A stretch of 64,000 nucleotides of DNA from Vibrio aerogenes (GTDB taxonomy: Bacteria > Pseudomonadota > Gammaproteobacteria > Enterobacterales > Vibrionaceae): NCBI RefSeq assembly GCF_024346755.1, contig NZ_AP024861.1, positions 3,286,001-3,350,000 on the forward strand. The letters are read 5' to 3'. Shown piece by piece: positions 1 through 15,213 of this stretch. The translations under genes and the position numbers were made by a program. How positions within the stretch are numbered: position 1 is the stretch's first letter; each line of letters starts with the position of its first letter. Below the pieces are notes generated by a model that was not told where the DNA came from, ran no database searches, and saw nothing but the letters and a program-made list of their open reading frames with translations.

Positions 1-296
1 TTTTTTGGGGTTTATCCAATTGGATTTAGATGAAAATTCGGTGATATGCAAATCCCTCCAAAACAAAGTACCAAGTTACTTTAAAAAATAAACCGCTTAT
101 CACTAAAGATTGTTTTTCTTACGCTATTTCCTATGAGAAACGGAATAAATTAAAACCATCAGAATCGTCTTGGTTTTAACTATAAGAATGGATAAAGGAC
201 CTGTCGCGCGTTGTCGTTGTAATTGACTGGAGTGGTAATGAACTTAACCAGCTCATATTTGCACGCGCGTCTTGATTGAACCGGAAGGATGTATCA
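1..296 (+). other. Leader and upstream region of the first gltBD operon
   Basis: No gene is visible in these 296 bases. An AT-rich dyad, TTAAAACCA at 150-158 with TGGTTTTAA at 171-179, could form a 9-bp hairpin. Nearer the gene, CGCGCGT (206-212) and ACGCGCG (263-269) could close a larger stem in the 5' leader. GGAAGG at 284-289 is the ribosome binding site of gltB. I could not assign a promoter or a known regulator site, and upstream sequence is cut off by the window edge. Confidence 0.4.
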
Positions 297-3200
297 ATGT
301 TAAACTCACAAGGGTTATACACGCCAGAGCTTGAGCACGATGCCTGTGGTATCGGCTTTGTCGCTCATCTCAAAAACCGAAAATCGCACCAGGTCGTCAC
401 CCAGGCCCTGGACATGCTTGCCCGCATGGAACACCGGGGTGGACAGGGATGTGACCCGTGTAGTGGTGATGGTGCTGGTATTCTGTTGCAAAAACCGCAC
501 GAATTTTTACTTGAAGAAACCGTAAAACTGGGAATTCGCCTGCCGTCATTTGAACAGTACGGTGTCGGTGTCGTTTTATTTCCGAAGGATGAACATCAAC
601 GCGCTCAATGCCGGGACATTCTGGAAAGAAATGCACGTCGTCTGGATTTAGAAATTCTGGGTTACCGGGTTCTTCCTGTCGATAATAGTATGTTGGGTGC
701 TGATCCACTCAGTACCGAACCTCAGTTTGAACATGTATTTATTACCGGTGGTCCGGGAACCACCCCGGAAGCTTTAGAACGTAAGCTCTATGTATTACGT
801 AACTATACTGTCCGGGTCTGTCTGGAAAGTGTGTCAAACATCGGTGATGATTTTTATATCAATTCACTGTCATACAAAACCCTTGTTTATAAAGGTCAGC
901 TGACAACCGAACAGGTGCCACAGTACTTCCTGGATTTACAAAATCCAACGATGGTCACCGCTCTGGCACTGGTCCATTCCCGCTTTTCAACCAATACATT
1001 TCCCAAATGGCGTCTGGCGCAACCTTTCCGTTATATCGCACATAACGGCGAAATCAATACGGTCCGGGGTAACCTGAACTGGATGAAAGCCCGCGAAGCA
1101 ATCATCGAGTCCAAACTGTTTACCAAAGCCGAAATTGACATGCTGCTGCCAGTCTGTCAGGAAGATAGCTCTGACTCATCAAATTTCGACATGGTGCTGG
1201 AACTGCTGGTTCTGTCCGGACGCTCTTTACCACACGCACTGATGATGATGATTCCTGAAGCCTGGCAGGAAAACCAGCAAATGGATCCGAAACGCCGGGC
1301 GTTTTACCGTTATCACGCGAATGTGATGGAACCTTGGGATGGTCCGGCTTCCGTCTGCTTTACCGATGGTGTGATCGTCGGTGCGACGCTGGACCGTAAT
1401 GGCCTGCGCCCGTCCCGCTACACGGTGACAAAAGATGATTTCCTGATTATGGCGTCAGAGTCTGGTGTGGTTGATATTGCATCGGACAATATCGAATATC
1501 GCGGACGCTTACAGCCGGGACGGATTTTCGTCGCAGATCTGGAAGAAGGGCGAATCATTTCTGATGAAGAAGTGAAAGAGAATATCGCCAATGCCCAGCC
1601 ATATGAACAATGGCTGAAAGAGAACCTGCTCAGTCTCAAATCTCTGCCGGATGCAGATACAGGCCATAATCAGCCAAAACCGGAAAGATTACTCCATAAA
1701 CAGCAGGCATTTGGTGTCACGATTGAAGAAATCAATCAGATTATTCAGCCGCTGGCGCAAACCGGTTATGAACCGCTGGGTTCTATGGGTGCTGACTGGC
1801 CACTGGCCGTATTGTCTCACCAGTCACAGCATTTATCTAACTATTTCAAACAGCTATTTGCTCAGGTCACGAACCCGCCTATCGACCCGATTCGTGAGCG
1901 GATGGTGATGTCACTGAATACCTATATTGGTCAGGACCAGAACCTGCTGTCAGAATCACCGGAACACTGCCTGAAGGTCGAACTTGAATCGCCGCTCGTT
2001 TCTAATGCTGAGCTGGAAAAACTTCGTGCGATTGACAATGAACATTTACAGGCCAAGACTCTGGATATTGTCTTCCAGGCAAGTGAAGATTCCGGCAAGC
2101 TGGAACGTGCACTCAAACGGATCTGCCAGTATGCAGAAGATGCTGTTATTGATGGCTACTCAATCATTCTGCTGACTGACCGGGCCGTCAATTCAAACCA
2201 TGCGGCGATTCCGGCAATGCTGGCCGTAGGTGCTGTGCACCACCATTTAATCCGCAGAGGATTGAGAGCGAAATGTGGCATCATCGTCGAAACAGGTGAT
2301 GCACGTGAAACACATCACTTCGCAACACTGGTTGGCTATGGTGCCAACGCGGTTAACCCATATCTGGTCACAGAAACCATTGTTGATCTGCAAAACAAAG
2401 GAAAACTGGATCCCGATGCATCGATTGCAACGCTATTTGATCAATACCGGAAAGGGGTCAACGGCGGTCTGCTGAAAATCTTCTCGAAAATGGGAATTTC
2501 CACGCTTCAGTCATATCATGGCGCGCAGATCTTTGAAGCATTAGGTATCAGTAAAGCCGTTGTCGATAAATACTTTACCGGTACAGTCACCCGTATTCAG
2601 GGACTGACGCTGGATGATATCGCGAAAGAAGTTCTCGTCCGTCACCGGATTGGATTCCCGCAACGTGAAATCCCGCTGCAAATGCTGGATGTAGGTGGTG
2701 TCTATCAATGGAAACAACGGGGAGAGCAACACCTGTTTAACCCGGAAACCATCAGCCTGCTGCAACAGTCTACCCGGAATAAAGACTATACGAAGTTCAA
2801 AGCCTACACTGAAGCCGTTGATGCACAGGGTGATAAAGCCGTTACCTTACGCAGCCAGCTTGAGTTTTTGAAAAATCCGGCCGGCTCCATCTCGCTGGAT
2901 GAAGTTGAGCCAATAGAGAATATCGTCAAACGTTTTGCGACCGGCGCAATGTCGTTTGGTTCGATCTCTTATGAAGCCCACTCTACGCTGGCCGTTGCGA
3001 TGAACCGGCTGGGCGCCCGCTCCAACTCTGGAGAAGGTGGTGAAGATCCGGCCCGTTTCGAACGAAAAGCCAATGGAGACTGGGAGCGCTCAGCGATCAA
3101 GCAGGTTGCCTCCGGGCGATTTGGGGTGACATCTTACTACCTGACCAATGCCGATGAGCTGCAAATCAAAATGGCTCAGGGAGCAAAACCTGGCGAAGGC

Positions 3201-4829
3201 GGGCAACTTCCCGGTGATAAAGTCGATGACTGGATCGGGGCAACACGTCACTCCACGCCGGGAGTCGGGTTGATTTCACCGCCACCACACCATGATATTT
3301 ATTCAATCGAAGATCTGGCGCAATTGATTTACGATCTGAAAAATGCCAACCGTGCTGGCCGTGTTAACGTCAAACTGGTATCAGAAGCCGGTGTCGGAAC
3401 AATTGCATCCGGTGTTGCCAAGGCAAAAGCCGATGTCGTTCTGATTGCTGGCTATGATGGCGGAACAGGAGCATCTCCGATTTCCTCTATCCGTCATACA
3501 GGGCTGCCATGGGAACTGGGTCTGGCTGAAACACATCAGACACTGTTGAAAAATGGTTTGCGTAACCGGATCGTCGTGCAAGCCGACGGTCAGATGAAAA
3601 CGCCAAGAGATCTTGCGATTGCGACCTTACTGGGTGCGGAAGAATGGGGCGTTGCGACAGCCGCACTGGTTGTCGAAGGCTGTATCATGATGCGTAAGTG
3701 CCATAAAAACACCTGCCCTGTCGGAATTGCCACGCAAAACAAAACACTGCGGGAACGCTTTGACGGCCGGGTAGAAGATGTGGTGACCTTCTTCCGCTAT
3801 ATGGCCGAAGGCTTACGCGAGATTATGGCTGAGCTGGGATTCCGGACCATTGATGAGATGGTCGGCCAGGCAAATAAATTAAAAGTCCGCGACGATATAC
3901 AGCACTGGAAATACAAGCATTTGGATCTGTCTCCGGTCCTGCATATGGAATCTCCGCGTAAAGAAGATGGTATCTACTGTCAGACGACCCAAAACCATGC
4001 GTTGGAAGAGGTGCTGGATCGACGTCTGCTTGAAGCAGCTGCACCAGCACTTGAGCGTGGTGAAGCGGTTCAGGCTGAATTCCCGATTCTCAACACAGAT
4101 CGTAGTGTTGGTTCGATGCTCTCGAATGAAATTTCAAAAGTCTATAAAGCTGATGGACTGCCACAAACCATGAAAGTTAAATTTAACGGTTCTGCGGGTC
4201 AGTCTTTCGGGGCATTTACCACTAAAGGTGTCCAGTTTGAAGTTGAAGGGGATGCGAATGACTACTGGGGTAAAGGATTGTCAGGCGGAACACTGATTCT
4301 TTATCCAAACAAACAATCATCGATTATTCCTGAAGATAACATCGTTGTGGGTAACGTCTGTTTCTATGGTGCAACGTCCGGTGAATCATTTATCCGCGGT
4401 AAAGCTGGTGAACGTTTCTGTGTGCGTAACTCAGGTGCGACAGTGGTTGTCGAAGGGACCGGTGATCACGGTTGTGAATACATGACCGGCGGTGTGGCGA
4501 TTATTCTTGGCCCGACAGGACGTAACTTTGCTGCCGGTATGAGTGGTGGCGTGGCTTATGTCTGGGATAATCAGGGTGATTTCGAGAATAAGCTGAACCA
4601 GGAGCTGGTCGATCTGGATCCAATCGATAAGGAAGATGAAGCTTTGATCCGGAACATGTTAACCAAGCATGTCCAGTTTACCGGAAGTGAAGTCGCGCAG
4701 TCGTTCCTGGATAACTTTGAAGTGAGTTTACAATCACTGATGAAAGTTATGCCAAGAGACTATAAAGCCGTACTTCAGAAACAAAAAGCAGAACAGGGAA
4801 CAGAGCAAGTTCAAGCGGAGGCAGTGTAA
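297..4829 (+). CDS. gltB: Glutamate synthase large subunit, first copy (non-E. coli type)
   Basis: Catalytic alpha subunit of NADPH-dependent glutamate synthase, which makes two glutamates from glutamine and 2-oxoglutarate in the cytoplasm. The product is 1510 residues. The ATG at 297 is chosen because a GGAAGG Shine-Dalgarno lies 8 bases before it; a TTG 21 bases upstream also keeps the frame. A short propeptide precedes Cys17 in CGIGF, the expected N-terminal nucleophile of the glutaminase domain (about 17-440). The FMN-binding synthase domain (about 850-1200) has GGTGASP and the 3Fe-4S cysteines C1129, C1135 and C1140 in the C-X5-C-X4-C pattern. A C-terminal GXGXG domain follows. The stop overlaps gltD by one base. 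It is clearly diverged from the second copy at 6610, which is the one close to E. coli GltB. Confidence 0.96.
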   Translation: MLNSQGLYTPELEHDACGIGFVAHLKNRKSHQVVTQALDMLARMEHRGGQGCDPCSGDGAGILLQKPHEFLLEETVKLGIRLPSFEQYGVGVVLFPKDEHQRAQCRDILERNARRLDLEILGYRVLPVDNSMLGADPLSTEPQFEHVFITGGPGTTPEALERKLYVLRNYTVRVCLESVSNIGDDFYINSLSYKTLVYKGQLTTEQVPQYFLDLQNPTMVTALALVHSRFSTNTFPKWRLAQPFRYIAHNGEINTVRGNLNWMKAREAIIESKLFTKAEIDMLLPVCQEDSSDSSNFDMVLELLVLSGRSLPHALMMMIPEAWQENQQMDPKRRAFYRYHANVMEPWDGPASVCFTDGVIVGATLDRNGLRPSRYTVTKDDFLIMASESGVVDIASDNIEYRGRLQPGRIFVADLEEGRIISDEEVKENIANAQPYEQWLKENLLSLKSLPDADTGHNQPKPERLLHKQQAFGVTIEEINQIIQPLAQTGYEPLGSMGADWPLAVLSHQSQHLSNYFKQLFAQVTNPPIDPIRERMVMSLNTYIGQDQNLLSESPEHCLKVELESPLVSNAELEKLRAIDNEHLQAKTLDIVFQASEDSGKLERALKRICQYAEDAVIDGYSIILLTDRAVNSNHAAIPAMLAVGAVHHHLIRRGLRAKCGIIVETGDARETHHFATLVGYGANAVNPYLVTETIVDLQNKGKLDPDASIATLFDQYRKGVNGGLLKIFSKMGISTLQSYHGAQIFEALGISKAVVDKYFTGTVTRIQGLTLDDIAKEVLVRHRIGFPQREIPLQMLDVGGVYQWKQRGEQHLFNPETISLLQQSTRNKDYTKFKAYTEAVDAQGDKAVTLRSQLEFLKNPAGSISLDEVEPIENIVKRFATGAMSFGSISYEAHSTLAVAMNRLGARSNSGEGGEDPARFERKANGDWERSAIKQVASGRFGVTSYYLTNADELQIKMAQGAKPGEGGQLPGDKVDDWIGATRHSTPGVGLISPPPHHDIYSIEDLAQLIYDLKNANRAGRVNVKLVSEAGVGTIASGVAKAKADVVLIAGYDGGTGASPISSIRHTGLPWELGLAETHQTLLKNGLRNRIVVQADGQMKTPRDLAIATLLGAEEWGVATAALVVEGCIMMRKCHKNTCPVGIATQNKTLRERFDGRVEDVVTFFRYMAEGLREIMAELGFRTIDEMVGQANKLKVRDDIQHWKYKHLDLSPVLHMESPRKEDGIYCQTTQNHALEEVLDRRLLEAAAPALERGEAVQAEFPILNTDRSVGSMLSNEISKVYKADGLPQTMKVKFNGSAGQSFGAFTTKGVQFEVEGDANDYWGKGLSGGTLILYPNKQSSIIPEDNIVVGNVCFYGATSGESFIRGKAGERFCVRNSGATVVVEGTGDHGCEYMTGGVAIILGPTGRNFAAGMSGGVAYVWDNQGDFENKLNQELVDLDPIDKEDEALIRNMLTKHVQFTGSEVAQSFLDNFEVSLQSLMKVMPRDYKAVLQKQKAEQGTEQVQAEAV

Positions 4830-6298
4830 TGGGAAAGCCAACTGGATTTTTAGAGTTCGGTCGAGAACTACCACCAAAAGCAGATCCGGCAGAGCGGATT
4901 CAGCACAACAAAGAGTTTGTCCTGAATGAAGCCTTCGGAGAAAAAATTAATGAACAGGCGTCTCGCTGTATGGACTGTGGTGTACCGTTCTGCCATAACG
5001 GCTGCCCTATCGGTAATATCATTCCCGAGTTCAATGACGCTGTTTACCGGGAAAGCTGGCAGGAAGCCTGGCATATTTTGAGTTCAACGAATAACTTTCC
5101 TGAATTTACCGGCCGGGTTTGCCCCGCGCCGTGTGAAAGCGCCTGTGTGCTTGGGATCAATCAGGATCCCATCACAATCTGTAATATCGAAAAAACGATT
5201 GTGGAAACCGCATACAAAGAAGGTTATGCCCAACCCAAAACGCCGGGAAGCCGTACCGGAAAAACCGTTGCTATTGTGGGCTCCGGTCCTTCCGGACTGG
5301 CTGCTGCTGAACAGTTAAACAGTGCAGGCCATACGGTGACAGTTTATGAACGGGATGAGAAAGTTGGCGGCCTGCTGCGCTTTGGCATTCCGGATTTTAA
5401 ACTCGGTATGGATGTCATTGATCGTAAAATCGATCTGATGAAGGAAGCCGGGATTAAGTTTGTCGTCAATGCGCATGTCGGCGTCAATATCAACGCCCGC
5501 CAGCTTCGGCAGGAATATGATGTGGTTCTGCTGACCGGTGGTTCCACGGTACCACGCGATTTGACGGTTCCCGGCCGCGAGCTGAAAGGTGTTTATTTTG
5601 CGATGCAGTTCCTTGCTCAAAATAACCGCCGGGCTAACGGCATGGACCTGAAAGGTGAAGAAATTCATGCGAAAGGGAAACATGTCGTTGTGATTGGTGG
5701 TGGTGATACCGGTTCAGACTGTGTGGGAACCTCAAACCGACATGGCGCAGCCAGTATCACTCAGGTTGAAATCATGCCGGTACCGCCAGAGAAACGTCCG
5801 GCAAACATGCCATGGCCGCAGTATCCGATGATTCTTCGCACGTCCACTTCTCACGAAGAAGGCTGTGAACGTCACTGGAATATTCTCACCAAAGCGTTTA
5901 TTGGCAATGATCAGGGTGAAGTCACCGGATTAAAAGTGGCAGATATCGTCTGGCAAGATGCTGCACCGGGAGAACGTCCGGCTTTCGAAGAAGTTGCCGG
6001 AAGTGAACGGATTCTTCCCTGCGATATGGCTTTCCTTGCAATGGGCTTTCTGCATCCGGAACCAGACAGCGTTTTAGCGCAGTTAGACATCAAACTGGAT
6101 GAAAGAGGCAATGTCGCTACCTCTGATTTCCAAACCAATCAGAAAGGCATTTTTGCTGCCGGTGATATGCGGACCGGTCAGTCGCTGGTTGTTCGTTGCA
6201 TCAACGAAGGTCGTGAATGTTCCCGCGCAATCGATAACTATCTGATGGGCCAGACTAACCTTGAATCCAAGGCTGACTCACTGATGTTATCCGCATAA
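4829..6298 (+). CDS. gltD: Glutamate synthase small subunit, first copy
   Basis: Beta subunit of glutamate synthase, passing electrons from NADPH through FAD and iron-sulfur clusters to GltB. The 489-residue product has the two N-terminal cysteine groups for 4Fe-4S clusters: C47, C50, C55, C59 and C98, C102, C106. A GxGxxG FAD fold lies at about 147-160 and a second nucleotide-binding fold (VVVIGGGDTG) near 285-295. The ATG shares one base with the gltB stop (TAATG), so translation is probably coupled. It differs from the E. coli-type copy at 11090 in its N-terminus and in length (489 against 470). A terminator-like hairpin follows at 6308. Confidence 0.96.
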   Translation: MGKPTGFLEFGRELPPKADPAERIQHNKEFVLNEAFGEKINEQASRCMDCGVPFCHNGCPIGNIIPEFNDAVYRESWQEAWHILSSTNNFPEFTGRVCPAPCESACVLGINQDPITICNIEKTIVETAYKEGYAQPKTPGSRTGKTVAIVGSGPSGLAAAEQLNSAGHTVTVYERDEKVGGLLRFGIPDFKLGMDVIDRKIDLMKEAGIKFVVNAHVGVNINARQLRQEYDVVLLTGGSTVPRDLTVPGRELKGVYFAMQFLAQNNRRANGMDLKGEEIHAKGKHVVVIGGGDTGSDCVGTSNRHGAASITQVEIMPVPPEKRPANMPWPQYPMILRTSTSHEEGCERHWNILTKAFIGNDQGEVTGLKVADIVWQDAAPGERPAFEEVAGSERILPCDMAFLAMGFLHPEPDSVLAQLDIKLDERGNVATSDFQTNQKGIFAAGDMRTGQSLVVRCINEGRECSRAIDNYLMGQTNLESKADSLMLSA

Positions 6299-6307
6299 TC
6301 AACTATA

Positions 6308-6344
6308 CTTCTCCTTGTATCAAGAGATGCAGGGAGAAGCTTTT
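6308..6344 (+). terminator. Probable intrinsic terminator of the first gltBD operon
   Basis: CTTCTCC (6308-6314) pairs with GGAGAAG (6333-6339) and is followed by C and four T. The loop is long (18 bases) and the T tract is short, so termination may be partial. Confidence 0.5.
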
Positions 6345-6400
6345 CCTGCCATATTCTTCACACACAAGTTCACAGCTGCAGCAGCATTTCCACTAAGAAA

Positions 6401-6438
6401 AATGACTTATTATTCACATGAATGAATTATTATGCATC
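6401..6438 (+). promoter_or_regulatory. Tandem ArgR (ARG box) operator candidate upstream of second gltBD
   Basis: Two 18-base boxes, AATGACTTATTATTCACA (6401-6418) and AATGAATTATTATGCATC (6421-6438), are separated by 2 bases. Each has one mismatch to the 14-base ARG box core TGAATWWWWATTCA. Tandem ARG boxes a few bases apart are the known binding arrangement of hexameric ArgR, and ArgR is a reported regulator of E. coli gltBDF. The boxes lie about 170 bases before the gltB start. Binding is inferred from sequence only. Confidence 0.55.
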
Positions 6439-6574
6439 ACAGAAAGGAAATTTCTTGATCTTTCCCCCTGTTAAAGCTAATTTTTAAGGTTCGCATTAAA
6501 CTAACAAATGAGAATGAATTGCTTTACTAACTAAATGCGACAATAAAATAACATACATAATAGTCAGTCATTTT

Positions 6575-6589
6575 CTGTCTTGAAGACAG
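6575..6589 (+). promoter_or_regulatory. 15-base palindrome in the gltB leader
   Basis: CTGTCTTGAAGACAG is a perfect 7-bp dyad around one central base, ending 20 bases before the gltB ATG and just before the Shine-Dalgarno. It could be a protein operator or, in RNA, a very tight hairpin. I do not recognise a known consensus. Confidence 0.35.
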
Positions 6590-6609
6590 CACGCAAAAGG
6601 AGACTTGCA

Positions 6610-12502
<5,893 letters not shown>

Positions 12503-12515
12503 TACATCTGAAGAT

Positions 12516-12556
12516 GCAGTACAATCTTTCAGTCTGTTTGTGAAAGCTTGTACTGC
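12516..12556 (+). repeat. Long hairpin after the second gltBD operon
   Basis: The 16 bases at 12516-12531 and 12541-12556 are inverted copies with a single mismatch, around a 9-base loop. The stem starts with GCAGTACAA and closes with TTGTACTGC. There is no T tract after it, so it is either a non-canonical terminator, an RNA-stabilising 3' structure, or a regulatory element of the mtnN transcript. Confidence 0.6.
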
Positions 12557-12656
12557 CCATCAGGTAACAGTGGCGCTGTTCATACATCAATGCTCTTCCT
12601 GTCTACAGATTTCATGCTAAACTCTGCCCAAAATGTTATTCAGTGAGAGATACGCC

Positions 12657-13355
12657 ATGAAAATCGGCATTATCGGTGCAATGGAGCAGGAAGTTGCACT
12701 TTTAAAATCGGCATTAACCCAGCTTAAAGAAGAAAAAAAAGCTGGATGTACATACTTTACCGGTCAGATTAACGGCATAGACGTTGTGCTGCTGCAGTCA
12801 GGTATCGGTAAAGTTGCCGCATCGGTCGGAACCGCCTTACTTTTGGAACTCTATCAACCGGATATTGTGATTAACACCGGCTCTGCCGGAGGATTCGACG
12901 CATCACTGACAATGGGTGATGTGGTCATCTCAACTGAAGTCCGTCATCACGATGCCGACCTGACCGCTTTTGGATATGAGCAGGGACAAATGGCAGGACA
13001 ACCCGCTGCATTTGCCGCCGATGCCAAACTGATTGATCTGGCAGAAAAAGCGCTGACCCAGGGAAATCATCACGCTGTCCGCGGGCTAATCTGTACCGGT
13101 GATACCTTTGTCTGTAAACCAGAAAGGCAGGCATTTATCCGGGAGCACTTCCCTCAGGTCATCGCGGTTGAAATGGAAGCAGCGGCGATTGCTCAAACCT
13201 GTTACCAGTTCGGAACACCATTTGTTGTCGTCAGAGCCATTTCTGACGTTGCAGATAAAGAATCACCCATGTCTTTTGACGAATTCCTGCCGCTGGCGGC
13301 GAAGAGTTCATCAGATATGGTATTAAAAATGCTTGAATTACTGCATTCATCCTGA
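12657..13355 (+). CDS. mtnN: 5'-methylthioadenosine/S-adenosylhomocysteine nucleosidase
   Basis: Hydrolyses S-adenosylhomocysteine and methylthioadenosine to adenine plus S-ribosylhomocysteine or methylthioribose, so it supplies the LuxS substrate and clears products of SAM use. The product is 232 residues, the same length as E. coli MtnN, with catalytic Glu12 and Asp197 and the substrate-binding VEMEAAA at 171-177 (E172, E174). The ATG at 12657 matches the family N-terminus [12 protein letters not shown]; an in-frame ATG 24 bases upstream would add an atypical extension. It leads an operon with cbiB (14-base gap) and btuF. Confidence 0.96.
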   Translation: MKIGIIGAMEQEVALLKSALTQLKEEKKAGCTYFTGQINGIDVVLLQSGIGKVAASVGTALLLELYQPDIVINTGSAGGFDASLTMGDVVISTEVRHHDADLTAFGYEQGQMAGQPAAFAADAKLIDLAEKALTQGNHHAVRGLICTGDTFVCKPERQAFIREHFPQVIAVEMEAAAIAQTCYQFGTPFVVVRAISDVADKESPMSFDEFLPLAAKSSSDMVLKMLELLHSS

Positions 13356-13369
13356 AAAATTCTGAATTA

Positions 13370-14317
13370 ATGAACCCTGTCATTGAAATCATTCAGGCAA
13401 ACAGCGCTCTGCTTATTTTGTGGGGCGCTTTGCTGATTCATTTTATTCTCCCGATTCCGCGGCATGCTCATCCTGTCACACTGTGGCACAAATTTGCCGA
13501 AATTCTGGCAGAGAAAGTTAATGGACCAAATAGTTTTACGCAAAAAGGAATTTCCGGCGCAATGGCCTGGGCGCTGATGGTCATTCCCGCCCTGATATTA
13601 TTGATAGCCTTCCGTCCTTTAGTCTGGCAACCCGAATTTTATGACCTCGCCCTTTTATTACTCGCACTGAACTGGCGGGAACAAACCCAGCTGGCGTCGG
13701 GTCTGATAAAAGCTTTATCAACAGAAGATAAACAGACTGCAAGACAGCTTTTATCTGAGACCAATAATCGTCAAACAGCAGCATTATCTATTGTCGGTCT
13801 TGGAAAAGCCGGGGCTGAAACACTTATTGTCGGGCAAGCCCGGCAAGTCGTCGCTGTCATGTTCTGGTATGGCATTGCCGGTGGCTGCGGTGCATTCATA
13901 TTCCGCCTGATAACGGAACTGAGCCGGGCGTGGTCTCCTTCTCAACCGGCCTGCTACCCTTTTGGCGTCACCAGCGCCAGATTACTGGCACTGCTTGAGG
14001 CGATTCCGTCCATCCTTTTCACCGGCCTGCTTTTACCGGGTAAGTCCTTGCCCTGGAGACAAATCCGCACCCAGGCGGCTATCTGGCCATCATTTGCTCC
14101 CGGCTGGCTACTGGCAACCGTAGGAAATAAACTGAATCTGTCTCTTGGCGGACCTGCCATTTATGATGGAAAAAAATCTGTCCGGACCAAAATAGGCGGC
14201 CGGATTGTTCCGTCAGCACTGCATCTCTCCCAGACTCAGAGAATGCTCAATCAGCGTACATTCATCTGGATTCTGGCGCAAAGCCTGATAACCTTCATGA
14301 TCATGCAGGTCATCTGA
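13370..14317 (+). CDS. cbiB: Adenosylcobinamide-phosphate synthase (CbiB/CobD family)
   Basis: Inner membrane enzyme that attaches the aminopropanol arm in cobalamin assembly or cobinamide salvage. The 315-residue product is strongly hydrophobic, with several membrane segments. It has the family layout with a conserved central block (VGLGKAGAETLIVG) followed by a glycine-rich stretch and FRLITELSRAW, near 140-185. It is more diverged than enterobacterial CbiB, so substrate detail is uncertain. No de novo corrin genes are nearby, and the neighbour btuF points to salvage. Its stop overlaps the btuF start by one base. Confidence 0.8.
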   Translation: MNPVIEIIQANSALLILWGALLIHFILPIPRHAHPVTLWHKFAEILAEKVNGPNSFTQKGISGAMAWALMVIPALILLIAFRPLVWQPEFYDLALLLLALNWREQTQLASGLIKALSTEDKQTARQLLSETNNRQTAALSIVGLGKAGAETLIVGQARQVVAVMFWYGIAGGCGAFIFRLITELSRAWSPSQPACYPFGVTSARLLALLEAIPSILFTGLLLPGKSLPWRQIRTQAAIWPSFAPGWLLATVGNKLNLSLGGPAIYDGKKSVRTKIGGRIVPSALHLSQTQRMLNQRTFIWILAQSLITFMIMQVI

Positions 14318-15138
14318 TGAGATATGTACACTTTTTCATTCTGTTTCTTTGCCTCTCTCCAGCTTGTTTTGCAAAGCCTGTTTCACGAGTGATCACGCTG
14401 TCACCACACGCGACTGAAATTGCTTTTGCAGCCGGACTGGGTGACAAAGTGATTGCGGTCAGCAAGCACAGTGACTATCCGCTTCAGGCGCAAAAACTTC
14501 CTGAAGTTGCCAATTATCACGGCCTGAATATCGAAAAAATTCTTGCGCTGAAGCCTGATCTGGTGATTAGCTGGCCGGACGGGAATCCTCCCAAAGAAAT
14601 CAATAAGCTCAAACGAATGGGACTTCGGATTTATCCGTCTCACATCTCCACCCTGAGTGATATCGCACAAAATATTGAGGACCTGAGCCAGTTTGCAGAT
14701 AACCCGCAGGAAGGCCTGAAGAATGCGCAACATATCCGCGACGCTGTGACTGCATTAAAACACAAATACCAGCATCGCCGGAAAGTGACCTATTTTTATC
14801 AACTGAGCAGTAAACCACTCATAACTATGGCTCGTCACAGCTGGCCTGCCGAAGTGTTTGACTTATGTGGTGGAGTGAATGTTTTCCGGGATGCAATCAC
14901 GCCATATCCTCAGGTTAGCCTCGAAAAAGTGCTCCTTGCGCGGCCAGAAGTGATCTTCAAAACAGATGAGCAGAGCCAGAAAGAAAATCTGTGGTCTGAA
15001 TGGCCGGATATTCCAGCGGTGAAACATCATCATATCTGGTCAGTGCATGCCGACTGGATGAATCGCCCTACACCACGAACTTTATATGCGGTCAAAGAAG
15101 TCTGCCGGTATTTTGATTCCGTCCGGCAAAATCACTAA
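14317..15138 (+). CDS. btuF: Periplasmic cobalamin-binding protein BtuF
   Basis: Binding protein of the BtuCDF vitamin B12 ABC importer. The 273-residue product has a signal peptide with probable cleavage after Ala19 (ACFA|KP). The mature N-terminus (RVITLSPHATEIAFAAG) is typical of class III metal-chelate binding proteins, with two lobes joined by a long helix. The ATG shares one base with the cbiB stop. btuC and btuD are not in the window, so the transporter must be completed from elsewhere. The grouping with cbiB fits uptake followed by salvage of corrinoids. Confidence 0.9.
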   Translation: MRYVHFFILFLCLSPACFAKPVSRVITLSPHATEIAFAAGLGDKVIAVSKHSDYPLQAQKLPEVANYHGLNIEKILALKPDLVISWPDGNPPKEINKLKRMGLRIYPSHISTLSDIAQNIEDLSQFADNPQEGLKNAQHIRDAVTALKHKYQHRRKVTYFYQLSSKPLITMARHSWPAEVFDLCGGVNVFRDAITPYPQVSLEKVLLARPEVIFKTDEQSQKENLWSEWPDIPAVKHHHIWSVHADWMNRPTPRTLYAVKEVCRYFDSVRQNH

Positions 15139-15213
15139 CGATTCAGTGCATTTTTATTTACAATGCGCTCAATTTTTCGAGTTTAACCCGCGGATATGCA
15201 TCGGTGGCTGTTT

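Larger units (their letters stand above)
6299..6609 (+). other. Intergenic regulatory region between the two gltBD operons
   Basis: 311 bases without a gene. It holds the terminator of the first operon (6308-6344), a tandem pair of ArgR-like boxes (6401-6438), an AT-rich stretch, a 15-base palindrome (6575-6589), and the AAAAGGAGA ribosome binding site (6596-6604) of the second gltB. No sigma-54 promoter motif was seen. Confidence 0.6.
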
